Below are positions 55,144 through 64,000 of a stretch of 64,000 nt of DNA, in pieces. The translations under genes were made by a program, and so were the position numbers. Below the pieces are notes generated by a model, which saw only the letters and a list, made by a program, of their open reading frames with translations, had not been told where the DNA came from and made no database searches. Source of the DNA: Azolla caroliniana (lineage: Eukaryota; Polypodiophyta); contig JBHGNT010000014.1 in NCBI GenBank assembly GCA_043228905.1, positions 13,206,001-13,270,000 of the forward strand, written 5' to 3'. Each line of letters begins with the position of its first letter. Within the stretch, counting starts at the first letter, position 1.

Positions 55144-56720
55144 AGGCTGTTTGCTCATGAAAAAACTTATGCTCCCCATCCCTCCCTTGCTGCCAACAGA
55201 TATAGAGGTGCAAAATATTATTACATTTATTTGTTGACATGGACATACATACATGCCAAGCTGAAAGATAGCTACCATAGGTTTTTGATATGGCCGCAGT
55301 GCAATTTGTAGTGCAATAGACATGGTCGAGAGTTGAGGACCAGAGCTTTTGTTTTCAAATTCATATGCCATTCAAAAACAATACACACACACACACACAC
55401 ACACACTACATTCTCCATCAGTAATTAGAAATATGCAATTAGTGACAAGTATATATATGGTTAAAGTTAGCAGTGTTTAGTCACCTGTTTAGTCTCAATA
55501 ATCATGTCCATTTCGCAATTATTATTTTTTATTAAATCTTCCAGAGTATTATGGTCAAAGTTCCAAAGACTGACGAAAGAAAACCAAAAGCACCCGTAGA
55601 ACGCACATTATATTTTATCTTGGCATGGCTTCCAAGGATTTTATATACTCTTATCTTTACCAGCTAGCTGACTGTGTCCTGCGCAAAATGCGTTTTGGCC
55701 TTACAATTTTACTTGTGACTGGGACAAGTATCTGCATCAACTGCCAATGCCAAATATCAAATGATAAATTAACACCCATTCCTTCATTGTTCAATTAGAC
55801 ATCACAAATAAATTACAATATGTTTCCTCCAAATTGATTAGTGATTAAGAAACACTTGAAAAAAGGGGATAGATTTAAAAACAAAAATGTAGAGGACAAA
55901 AAACAGGATTGAAAGAAAAAAGTAGGTTACAGTAAGAACAATGTTAATATACAGAATTGCGATCTATAACATAGAACCATATGTATTTAACACGCATATA
56001 TCCAGGCATTTCATCAATGTTCCAAAATTTTGAGATGTCACTCGCATAAGATGCATACATTTGTTCATACAAAATAACTAGCTCCAGTGGAACTTGCATT
56101 TGCTAGTAATTTTCTTCATTGTAGGGGTTTTGGAAGCTACAGGACATTTTGGAGATTTCGAAGTTTTACTATACGACCCAAGGAGGACCTACTGTAATAC
56201 ATCTCTCTTTATCAATTCTTAAGCTCAAAATACTCTAGTCTTATAAAGATGTATGCATATGCCTGTGTGCATTTCGTATGTAGGAGTAAGATATGTAAGA
56301 AAACTCTACAGAGAGATGAGAATAAAAATATATGGGGAAGAAATCATATATTTACCATTTAAGAGACTTAAAAAAAATATCATAATACCGTCGACATAGC
56401 AGAACGAAATATAATTCATTATAGCAAATTAAAGATGATGGAAACGCGTACTTTGAGAAAAATCAATCTATAGAAGGAACTACATACACTGTTACACTAT
56501 AGCCTGGATTAGTATTCTAGAACTATAATATCCTTTGTTCTAGCATAAAAGATTCATATTAATTAAAATCATATGTCGATTCAGTCATTCATTAAATGCA
56601 TATTCTAAGATTTCTATCATACACCAGCAAAGATCAAACCACAAATAAATGTGTTTACTATTTAATTGCTCTTCTAAATTAAGAAAACCAATGAAACAAT
56701 AATTTAACAATGAGAAGTAC
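55144..56720. other. Region downstream of the last located bZIP exon
   Basis: It contains an (AC)n tract at 55382-55407. A final exon of the bZIP gene with the C4 motif should lie here or further left, but I did not find it. Otherwise AT-rich and unrecognised. Confidence 0.4.
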
Positions 56721-58834
56721 CTCTTTTCTCCTCCGCTTTGTCATTTCAGCCTGAAACTCATGAAAAAAAGAATATGCATAGGAGTCAATATTGTTTATTA
56801 GAAACACAGAAAAGACTTCTCTATGATAATACCCATTTTCTTAATGCAAGAGAATAGTATATTATCGGAAAATTCATCAATCTCTGGAAGTAGGAAATAA
56901 CTATCATATATAGATAGTAGGAAGTAATTGATATTGACCCCATCTAGCAAGGATAACAATTCAATTATAGGTTGTGCCACATTTTTTGCTAGTTGATATA
57001 GTGTTTTCTTGTTTTCGTTTAGACCCTGCTGTGCATTTTTTTCTCCAACCAATTCGAGCTTTTTTGGGGGGTTTATTGAAACTTGAAACCTAATGACTTT
57101 TTATGAATTGAGCTCCAAAAGAATAGTGCAATTTATGATTCTAGTAGTAGTGAATCATGATCAGGGTTCCGAGCTTGTAATCAAATGGTGATCAATGACG
57201 ATGCCTCCTCTAGTGATGCATTGTCTTAGATATATGTTATCATTTATTATTGATAGAACATATTCATTTTGTTTGAAGTTAATCATACAGATACATATGG
57301 ATGCCCTTTTTCATAGAAGGAAACCATTTATTTTACCTTATGAAGTTTTTGAGGCACAACATGGTTTTTTCCAAAAACAATTCTATGGTCTATCTTGATG
57401 ATTTTGCCATGCAAATTTTGCAGAACCTTGTTACCATGCCTCTCATTATTACCATATCATTGATTATGAAAGAGCATAGAATACATGTTTTCCGAACTAA
57501 TGAACACTAGTGAGGAAAAAAACCTGCTGTTGCAAAATTTTTGCATTTTCCTCCTTTAGCAATGTTACCACAGACTCGAGCTCTACAGTATATGCCTTAA
57601 GAAAAGAGATGCAGAAAAAAATTAGGCTCCATTAGTAAAGGAACATGAATTACCATACCGACAGTTGACTGATAGCAGCACATAGGTATTCAAAATACCC
57701 CTAGGTTTTTCTTTATTTCCCAAATACCTTTGTCAAATCCCTCTCAAGCAATTATATTGTCAAATCATCCCTTTTTCAAAAATTTGTCGTGCTATTTAAG
57801 CAATTATATGGTCAAGATGTCCCCTTCTCCTTTTGGGGATTGACCAGGGGCATTTGGTGAAACAAGGAAAACTTAAGGGCAACTAAAGAAAAGGTCAGGA
57901 GTATTTTGGGGTTTGCCCAATACTTCACACTAACCTGTTTTCTCGCTCTAGACCTGGCAGCAGATTCTCTATTCTTAATCATTCTCTTTTGCCGTGGATC
58001 GACTGATTTTTCTTCATGCATATCAAAGAACCGCTTTCGACCAGATACAGCAAGAGAGAGACTGCCTGTGGCTGGATCATAAGGAGTATCAAAACCATTG
58101 GAATTTGTTGATGATGGCAAGCTAGCTGTAACAACACTAGGGGCAACCAACATTCCTGGAAAACCTGTGGCAGCATCCACCTGATATCGATTCTGATGTT
58201 GAGTTTGTTGCACTAGTTGATGTTGATATTGAAGCAAATGTTGGTGAGGCATGTTGCTCTTCAGTTGGAAATTCAACAAATCAGCCTCTGATGAAGTTGC
58301 CTGTGATGTTTGTGAACTGCTTCCTATACCAGTTACAACACTATTGTTACTATTTGACGATGGTTCAACCTCGATTTCTTCTATCACAACTCCTGCTTTC
58401 ATCAAGAAATCTTCCAATGTTGTCTCTCCCAATGTCGTCTGACATTGATAGACATTGTTTGTAGCAGTATAATGGTTACTAGCCTGGTGTATTTCTTTCC
58501 AGACCTCATCCACAGTTTTTCCTGACAAATTCTTAGGCAAAGATAAACTCGTCTGCCTTTGCAATCCAGAAGGCAGATATGAAGTACTTCCTGTCATAGA
58601 AGAGCTATTATTACCTTCAATTGCATTTGTCATAACTTGGCATTCCTCTACAGTGCATATATTCTTGAGAAACTCTTCCATGTTCATGCTACCAAAGCCC
58701 TTTCCTGGCTCATTTACTGCATTCTGTAGCTCCTCAAGTGTGAGCATGTAAATTGAGCTTTGCCGAGTGAGAGAGGAGAAGGATGCCAGAGGAGCTCTAA
58801 GGGGAACTGAAACATTTGATGCTGCAGACTTCAT
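56721..58834 (-). CDS. Group A bZIP transcription factor, ABI5/ABF/AREB-like (3' end not located)
   Basis: Three exons can be placed: 57935-58834 (300 codons), 57524-57595 (24 codons) and 56721-56750 (10 codons), all phase 0 with GT-AG borders. Exon 1 holds C1 (LTRQSSIYMLTLEELQNAV, residues 22-40, to about 59), C2 (LQRQTSLSLPKNLSGKTVDE, 91-115) and C3 (QTTLGETTLEDFLMKAGVV, 132-150). RQSS and RQTS fit SnRK2 phosphorylation sites. The basic region RQKRMIKNRESAARSRARKQ ends exon 1. The leucine zipper starts in exon 2 (AYTVELESVVTLLKEENAKI). In known members these proteins bind ABRE (ACGTG) elements and mediate abscisic acid and drought or maturation responses in the nucleus. The terminal C4 motif (RRTLTGPW-like) was not found, so the gene model is incomplete. 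The ATG at 58832-58834 is followed at once by the conserved N-terminus. Confidence 0.92.
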
Positions 58835-58849
58835 CTCACGATACTGTTT

Positions 58850-59900
58850 CTCTTTGTAAGGAGACAGATATCAAAACATGCTCAAAGATTCAATATCATG
58901 CAAAATGCTAATGTAATGCAAACTGCACTCTGCGAGAGAAGGTGCTGCAATCAAACTTCTGGAGCCTCACAAAACTGTTCTTTTGCAAGGATATGGATAT
59001 CTGTGATTATGAAGAGACAATTTGATAAAGTGAAACTTCTTCAAATCATGTTTTAGAAATGCAATATATACAAAATGCTAGCACAAAAGCAGAGTATCAG
59101 TGGTAGCTGAGCATGAAGAACAAGCTATGAAGCTTCTGAAGTTCTTTTGCCAGAAGACAAATTTCTACGATGAAGTCGAAACATTTCAACACAACAAAAT
59201 GTCTTCAAAGTATTGCTTCAAGCATGTAAAATCACACCAAATGCTATTGTCGGTGATAAATGAGCTACCCCGAAGATGTATATGAGTGTGAAGAAGGAAC
59301 TCTAAAGCTTCTGAAACTGCGGCTTCAAACAGAAATGCTCTCTTGCAAGGAGATATATCTCTTCGATGATAAAGAGAGAATTCAGCATAGCAACCTGTTC
59401 AAAGCAGACAAAACGCTAGTGTAGAATCAAAACGAGATTGCATGTGGAACACATTGCTTTTCCTGAATGGGAAGAAGATATGGAGCTTCTGAAGTTGTCC
59501 TCTTGCAAGAATATGGCTCTTTGATGAAGACGAGGTCACGATTAAGTACAACAAACCTTGTCAAAGCATAATCCAGGAATGCAATATCACACAACATGCT
59601 AGCGTGGTGCAAAAAGACCTTGCAGAAAGCAATCACCACTGTATCTCAGTGCAATTGAGAAGGTATGGAGGTTCTGATGCTGTACCTTCAAGCAGGGCTC
59701 AGCCACAGCTCTCTTGCGAAGAAGAGAAAACTGAACACAGAAAACCTGCCCAAAAGCATACAACATCATACAAAATGCTAGTATAGAAGCAAAACGAGCT
59801 TGAGGAAGGAAGGCACACAGCACTGTCAATGATGCTTCTGAAGTCGTTGAATGCCAAGGAGAAGCCTAAGGATTTCTCCAATGTGTAGCTTCAAACAGAA
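58850..59900. repeat. Six-unit degenerate tandem repeat in the bZIP leader or 5' intron
   Basis: Variants of 'caaaatgcta' occur at 58901, 59071, 59237, 59410, 59593 and 59771, giving spacings of 166 to 183 bp. Each unit also has a variant of 'ctcttgcaaggagatatg' and 'agcttctgaag'. Units are strongly diverged. On the gene strand each unit carries a pyrimidine stretch then TGCAAGAG, resembling the splice acceptor just before the bZIP ATG (CTCCTTACAAAGAG). Confidence 0.85.
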
Positions 59901-60039
59901 CTCTTCAGAGATCGACGAAAAGGCATTTCTGCTTACATGAATGCATAGGAAAAGCCATGGATCTTCAGAATCCTTGGCATCAAACAGAATGCTTCAAGAT
60001 TTTTGATGGAAAAAAAAACGGCGTTTCTGTGCACCTGAG

Positions 60040-60126
60040 TCAAGGAGGAGAAGCAGTGGTGGAGATGGCGTTGCTGTGACAGAGGGAATGGATCGGGTCC
60101 TGCCTATATGTGGGGGCGTTCGCCAT
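60040..60126 (-). CDS. Upstream ORF (28 codons) in the probable bZIP first exon
   Basis: On the minus strand ATG at 60124-60126 opens a 28-codon frame (MANAPTYRQDPIHSLCHSNA and on) ending TGA at 60040-60042. A candidate splice donor (CTCAG then GTGCAC) directly follows. The surrounding sequence is GC-rich, unlike the intron-like DNA next to it, which suits a 5' UTR exon. A uORF would reduce translation of the main frame. Expression of this peptide is not shown, and the exon itself is inferred. Confidence 0.4.
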   Translation of the reverse strand: MANAPTYRQDPIHSLCHSNAISTTASPP

Positions 60127-60244
60127 AGCTGTCCCCTCGAAGCTTTCTCTGCGAGCAGAGCAGAGCAGAGCAGGATACGACTTATTCATTTCATTCATTC
60201 ATTTTATTTTATTTTATTTATTTAATTGATTTATTTAAATATTA

Positions 60245-60296
60245 TTTATTGGTGTATGTATGTATGTATGTATGTATTTGAAGGGGGCCACGTGGC
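60245..60296 (-). promoter_or_regulatory. bZIP promoter elements: G-box/ABRE and CCAAT
   Basis: The perfect palindrome gccacgtggc at 60287-60296 is a strong G-box/ABRE, the site bound by group A bZIP proteins. A CCAAT sequence (minus strand) lies near 60247-60252 and an AT-rich TATA-like stretch at 60190-60245. The probable transcript start is near 60170. Confidence 0.55.
60252..60277. repeat. (GTAT)n microsatellite
   Basis: Six or so perfect GTAT units between the G-box and the AT-rich stretch. A (GA)n tract follows at 60376-60400. Confidence 0.95.
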
Positions 60297-60530
60297 AGAA
60301 AGTAATTGGCTGGAGTTGCAACCCGGCGACAAAATCGCTCGATTGCTCGTTAAGTGAATGTAGCAATCGGATCGGAGAGAGAGAGAGAGAGAGAGAGAGA
60401 TTCTCTTATCGTCTTCGGATCTCAAATATGACCTATGAGACCAAAAAGTATTTACATTTTCACGTAATACATGTGAAGCGACTCTCAATGTGTGTGAGTG
60501 TGAGAGAGTGAGTAGGGCAATACCATTGAC

Positions 60531-60628
60531 AAGGTCACTAAGACAAGGATGGCCATGGAGTCCATTATTATTTGCCAGTTTGGTAGTATGCGTGGAAATC
60601 GTTGGTATGGCTTTACCATTCGGGAACT
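60531..60628 (+). pseudogene. LINE reverse transcriptase fragment
   Basis: The plus strand encodes RSLRQGWPWSPLLFASLVVC followed by a stop. This matches the R-Q-G-x-P-x-S-P-L-L-F block of LINE reverse transcriptases. Flanking sequence is decayed. Confidence 0.7.
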
Positions 60629-62605
60629 AATCAATAGCTCAAAGCCTTCTTGGCACATGCTTCGTTCTCATTTCTCAAAGCTTTACTTGATAATATAGGT
60701 AAAGCCATGGAGATGTGATTTGGTTTATCTTGGATGGTGTGACCCAATATCGTTGGTTATATTTAAATAGAAAGGTTAAAGCATAAATAAAGAAAGAGAA
60801 TATGGATGAGGATCTTATCCTCAAATAGATATAATGTCACAATACAATATCATGATTCATAATGGTCTCTCTCAAATGATGATATTCACCTCTTCCATGT
60901 GAGGTGTTTATATACATACTATTGTATGCTTAGTGCATGCATGAACATGACATGCCGCATGATACTCGTAAACTTCTCTATTGTGCCAGGCAATCAAAGA
61001 TTATTAATGCCACTCACTTCAACTTTGAAGAAAAGTTTCAACCCACTTCTTCATCTCAACCTTTGTTATACTACGGGTATAGGTTGTTCTGTAATGAATG
61101 AATAGATTTCCCCGCAAGTACATGATTTTTCAATTTACCCGTAGCATCTCCCTTGCTGAAATGGTAGATAAAAGATACTTGGATAATGCATTCACATATA
61201 ATTCTGAAAGAACGAAGTAAGATAAGATAAGCTTATTGAAAATTTGAGAAACTGACCACTTTGAATGTGACATCTTCGTTTCATTAGGAAATTCCTTGAA
61301 AATGATAAGATCTATTTTGGATACCTTGATTGTCACATATAACTATCATTGTGAATCATAACTAAAGTCTAAGTATAGTAGTAATTGGTATTGACATAAT
61401 GAGTGTGGCTAGAACTACCAAAAAACCTCGTTGGAGGAATATCATTTCTAAGAATCCAAGGACACAAATATTGTTTGGTAGAGTGACCAAAACTTTGTTG
61501 TGAGAATGAAGATATAGATATGACCATAGATATAATTAATATTTTATTTATTTTGAGGATTTAATGTATCTTAGTGGGGGTGGGGGTGGGGGTGGGGGAG
61601 TAAAGTCTTTGATATACATAATTGGTTTGTAAATCAAGTCTACATGAACTTCTATATAGTATATTTTATGTTTTACTTACTTTCAAATATGTGCATATTA
61701 CATAATGGGAATGTATATTGGCACTTAGGTTACCCTATTGACGTTGATATCTCACCGTCTCAAAGTTTGAATTGGATATCAAGTCCAATTTTAGATATGA
61801 GTATTTATTAGAAGTCTCACGCTTTAACAATTTTGTACTCGTCTCAAAGTGGTACAAGCAATAATGATTCCAATGAATTCTTCTTTTTTGCCATTGTTAC
61901 CATGGACAAAGAAACACTAAATTATTTGGTTCATTCACTAAAATACACCTTGAGGAATAAAGACTCAAATTTTGGTATTTACGAAGAGCGGCCTAAATAA
62001 TTTTGGAAGATCACATGGTGGCCGAATGATTTAACCTTTTAAAAGCTATGTGCATATACACTCAAGCTTGGGCAGAACTAATTTGTGGAGAAGGTGGGTA
62101 TATATGTACCATGGAAAAGTGAGAATTACAACTTTATGGTGGCCTGTTATTAAAAGTACTTGGGCATTTAAATGTTCACAATCCATCGTGGTCTAACAAT
62201 TAGTGCTCTCTTAGCAGCAACCTCAAGATTGTGATGGAAAAGGAAATCTCAAGTCATAGTTTAATCGAACGACAAGGCTTGGCTTAGTAATTGTGGAAGA
62301 TACTATCTTAGAGTCACGTAGGAAAATTATGGCCTTTCGAATAGTCGGAAGTAGGTTTGATATATCACATCGATATGGGCATATATTTGGCAATCAATAT
62401 TGGCATTGCCTAGTCAAGATTCCCTAATTCTAGGTTGGTGGTCAAGGAAACATCGAAAGATTGGTCATTTGGTAGTGGAAAACAATATTAGCAATGCACA
62501 CTAATGATGTATATCATAAGTTGGTAGAAGTTAAAGCTTGGCTAGCATAGAAGGTTTGGGATACTTGGCACATTACTTTATGTGTGAAATGGTAATGTCA
62601 AGCTT
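60629..62605. other. Spacer, probably decayed LINE and unidentified sequence
   Basis: No continuous reading frame is seen. A four-fold GGGGGT run lies at 61576-61598. Confidence 0.4.
61576..61598 (+). other. G-quadruplex-forming motif
   Basis: Four runs of five G separated by single T, an ideal short-loop quadruplex sequence. Confidence 0.85.
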
Positions 62606-62985
62606 TTGGTGTGTGATGATCGGTGCATTACCTTTGGTGATGACTTTAAAATGAAGACATGTTTTGAAGGGACATGTTTCTTGCGTAAAGTGATTGAGAA
62701 ATATCACATGCATAGGTTCATTAGATGCCCACTTACTAAAGCCATTTGGGTTGTTATATCACAAATTTGGCCATCATTAATAGGTATTGTTTTGTCACCT
62801 TTTAAATAGGTTTTTATGGATGATGTTGGAGCATTATCCACCCCATCATATGAGGTGGTGTTTGACTACCTTAGGTACTGGGGGATGTAGCATAATGAGA
62901 GCAGGAGAAATGGGTTCTTGTTTGATGGACTTTGTGGGTACCACAACAAATTCGTAGTTGAAAGGAAAGTTGATTGGGCAATTCA
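62606..62985 (+). pseudogene. LINE zf-RVT fragment (first)
   Basis: The translation contains CFLRKVIEKYHMHRFIRCPL and AIWVVISQIWPSL, matching the zinc-binding end of LINE RT (H-x3-RC-P-x4-W). Stops after SPFK and near 62890 interrupt it. Confidence 0.6.
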
Positions 62986-63088
62986 ACATGTTCCACTACA
63001 CATTAGTGGGTGATCATATTCCATTGTGACACCCATTGTAAGCAGTGTTTTTCACACATTTATTAATATAATTGTTGGTTCTCACCAA

Positions 63089-63091
<3 letters not shown>

Positions 63092-63142
<51 letters not shown>
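63092..63142. repeat. (TA)n microsatellite
   Basis: About 25 TA units. Confidence 0.98.
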
Positions 63143-63145
<3 letters not shown>

Positions 63146-63154
63146 CTACTAATA

Positions 63155-63480
63155 TTTTGTATCATCGCGCCGTTGAGTCTTTTGGATGGTTATCAGCTAA
63201 GGTTGAAGAAGAATGGAAAATACACAAATCTGATCATGGGTGGTGGCAGATCTTAAAATGTAGTTGGCATTCTAAATTGCTACTTGTAGCAAAGGCCTTC
63301 ATTTGGAGAGTTTTGATTGGAGGATTGACTTAGGATTAGCTCTGAAGCATCGTGGACTAAGAACGGGGAATTGCTTCTTTTGCACAATTCAAATGGAAGA
63401 TAATACTCATCGTTTTATACAATGTACAATTGCCTGTTAGATTTGGAGTTACATTTCTCAAATTTGGCAAGTTTTATGAT
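63155..63480 (+). pseudogene. LINE zf-RVT fragment (second)
   Basis: The fragment WWQILKCSWHSKLLLVAKAF with a WRVLIGGL segment is followed, after a frame change near 63330, by LALKHRGLRTGNCFFCTIQM and THRFIQCTIAC-x-IWSY. This gives the C-x2-C-x7-H-x3-C pattern of LINE RT zinc-binding domains. It is a different copy from the one at 62606. Confidence 0.75.
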
Positions 63481-63573
63481 AGTGTTATTTGACGCCTAGA
63501 CAGTGGGTGTTTGCACAATTTATGTTATGGGCATGACCATAAATTATCCTGTTGTAAGATTGTACCGTAATAT

Positions 63574-64000
63574 TGTTGGGTGAACAAGCTCAACATGGGC
63601 TGATCGGCTAAATAAGCCAAAAGTCGGATCGAACATAGGTCAATCGGCTAGGCTTGAATTGAGTGAATAAGTCGTAAGCTGAATAGATGGTCGAGTCGAA
63701 TGGAATTCGATAGGTCGTTAGGGAGCCTAGATGTCTATTTTAATAATTAGGCCTATTATAGGTTAGTGTTAGGCTCAGTTAATGAGCATTCAAGTACCTG
63801 ATAGTACTTGTCAACCCTTTGTTAGGGCTTGTATAAAAAGTGCATTACGCACACTTGTATGAAGAAGAACAGAGTTTTTTGTAATAGTGGTTGTGTGTTG
63901 TCTACTTAACTCAGTCTAAGTCTCTCTCTTTATCCCACACTGTGTTTTCCTTAACTATTTGTTTTTTGTTGTCCAGCCGAGCTGGCTGTGTTTGCACATA
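63574..64000 (+). mobile_element. Possible LTR, runs off the window
   Basis: It starts TGTTGGGTGAACAAGC and shows repeated 'gatcggcta' and 'gtcgaat' phrases. A TATA box (gtataaaaag, about 63831-63840) is followed by a pyrimidine-rich stretch typical of the second half of a plant LTR. The right end and any internal domain are outside the window, so this is tentative. Confidence 0.4.

Noticed and set aside
55141-55371. Terminal exon of the bZIP gene
   Set aside because: The frame lacks the RRTLTGPW-like C4 motif and any zipper continuation.

Overview
This is a plant nuclear window. It is AT-rich, with long intergenic spacers, many (GA/CT)n, (TA)n and (CATA)n microsatellites, and several generations of retrotransposon. 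The host genes are plant types: a germin-like cupin, a group A (ABI5/ABF) bZIP, mitochondrial ribosomal protein mL54, a long plant-style coiled-coil protein, and broken PPR and plastid glucose transporter copies. The chromovirus lineage resembles the fungal/vertebrate sushi-Tf1 type, and the germin-like protein lacks the usual N-terminal cysteines. Both make me lean towards a seed-free or early-diverging vascular plant, but that is a guess.

Layout. 1-17047 is a nested retrotransposon cluster. An old + strand element (1-2323 and 7463-8460) carries Gypsy-1 (2324-7462, minus strand, broken). A second copy of that family, Gypsy-2 (8461 to beyond 17047, minus strand), is split by a young intact Copia element (9579-14928, plus strand, TSD cttta). 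A 100-N assembly gap (17048-17147) cuts Gypsy-2. 17148-24131 holds tandem repeats and pseudogene debris (plastid glucose transporter, PPR). 24132-25159 is a four-exon germin-like gene. 25160-40899 is mostly unrecognised spacer with a 5'-truncated LINE (30913-32363), a decayed hAT/DUF4371-type transposase (32960-35170), a tRNA-like SINE head, foldback sequences and one hypothetical gene. 40900-41313 is mL54. 41370-50106 holds Copia debris, a LINE insertion with a 16-bp TSD, and repeats. 50267-53245 is the coiled-coil gene. 56721-60300 is the bZIP gene with its leader and promoter. The right end has LINE fragments, a (TA)n tract and the start of another possible LTR.

Most notable observation. 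Gypsy-1 has no tRNA primer-binding site. Two bases inside its 5' LTR is a 12-nt sequence perfectly complementary to the LTR sequence lying 33 nt downstream of the TATA box, where the transcript should begin. That is the layout of self-primed reverse transcription as in Tf1, sushi and Maggy elements. Gag, a sushi-like integrase and a C-terminal chromodomain fit that lineage. The primer segment is half of a palindrome kept in all three LTRs seen here.

The bZIP gene is also unusual. A six-unit degenerate tandem repeat with a nucleosome-like period (167-183 bp) lies between its coding start and a probable non-coding first exon. That exon carries a 28-codon uORF, and a perfect G-box/ABRE (gccacgtggc) lies upstream.
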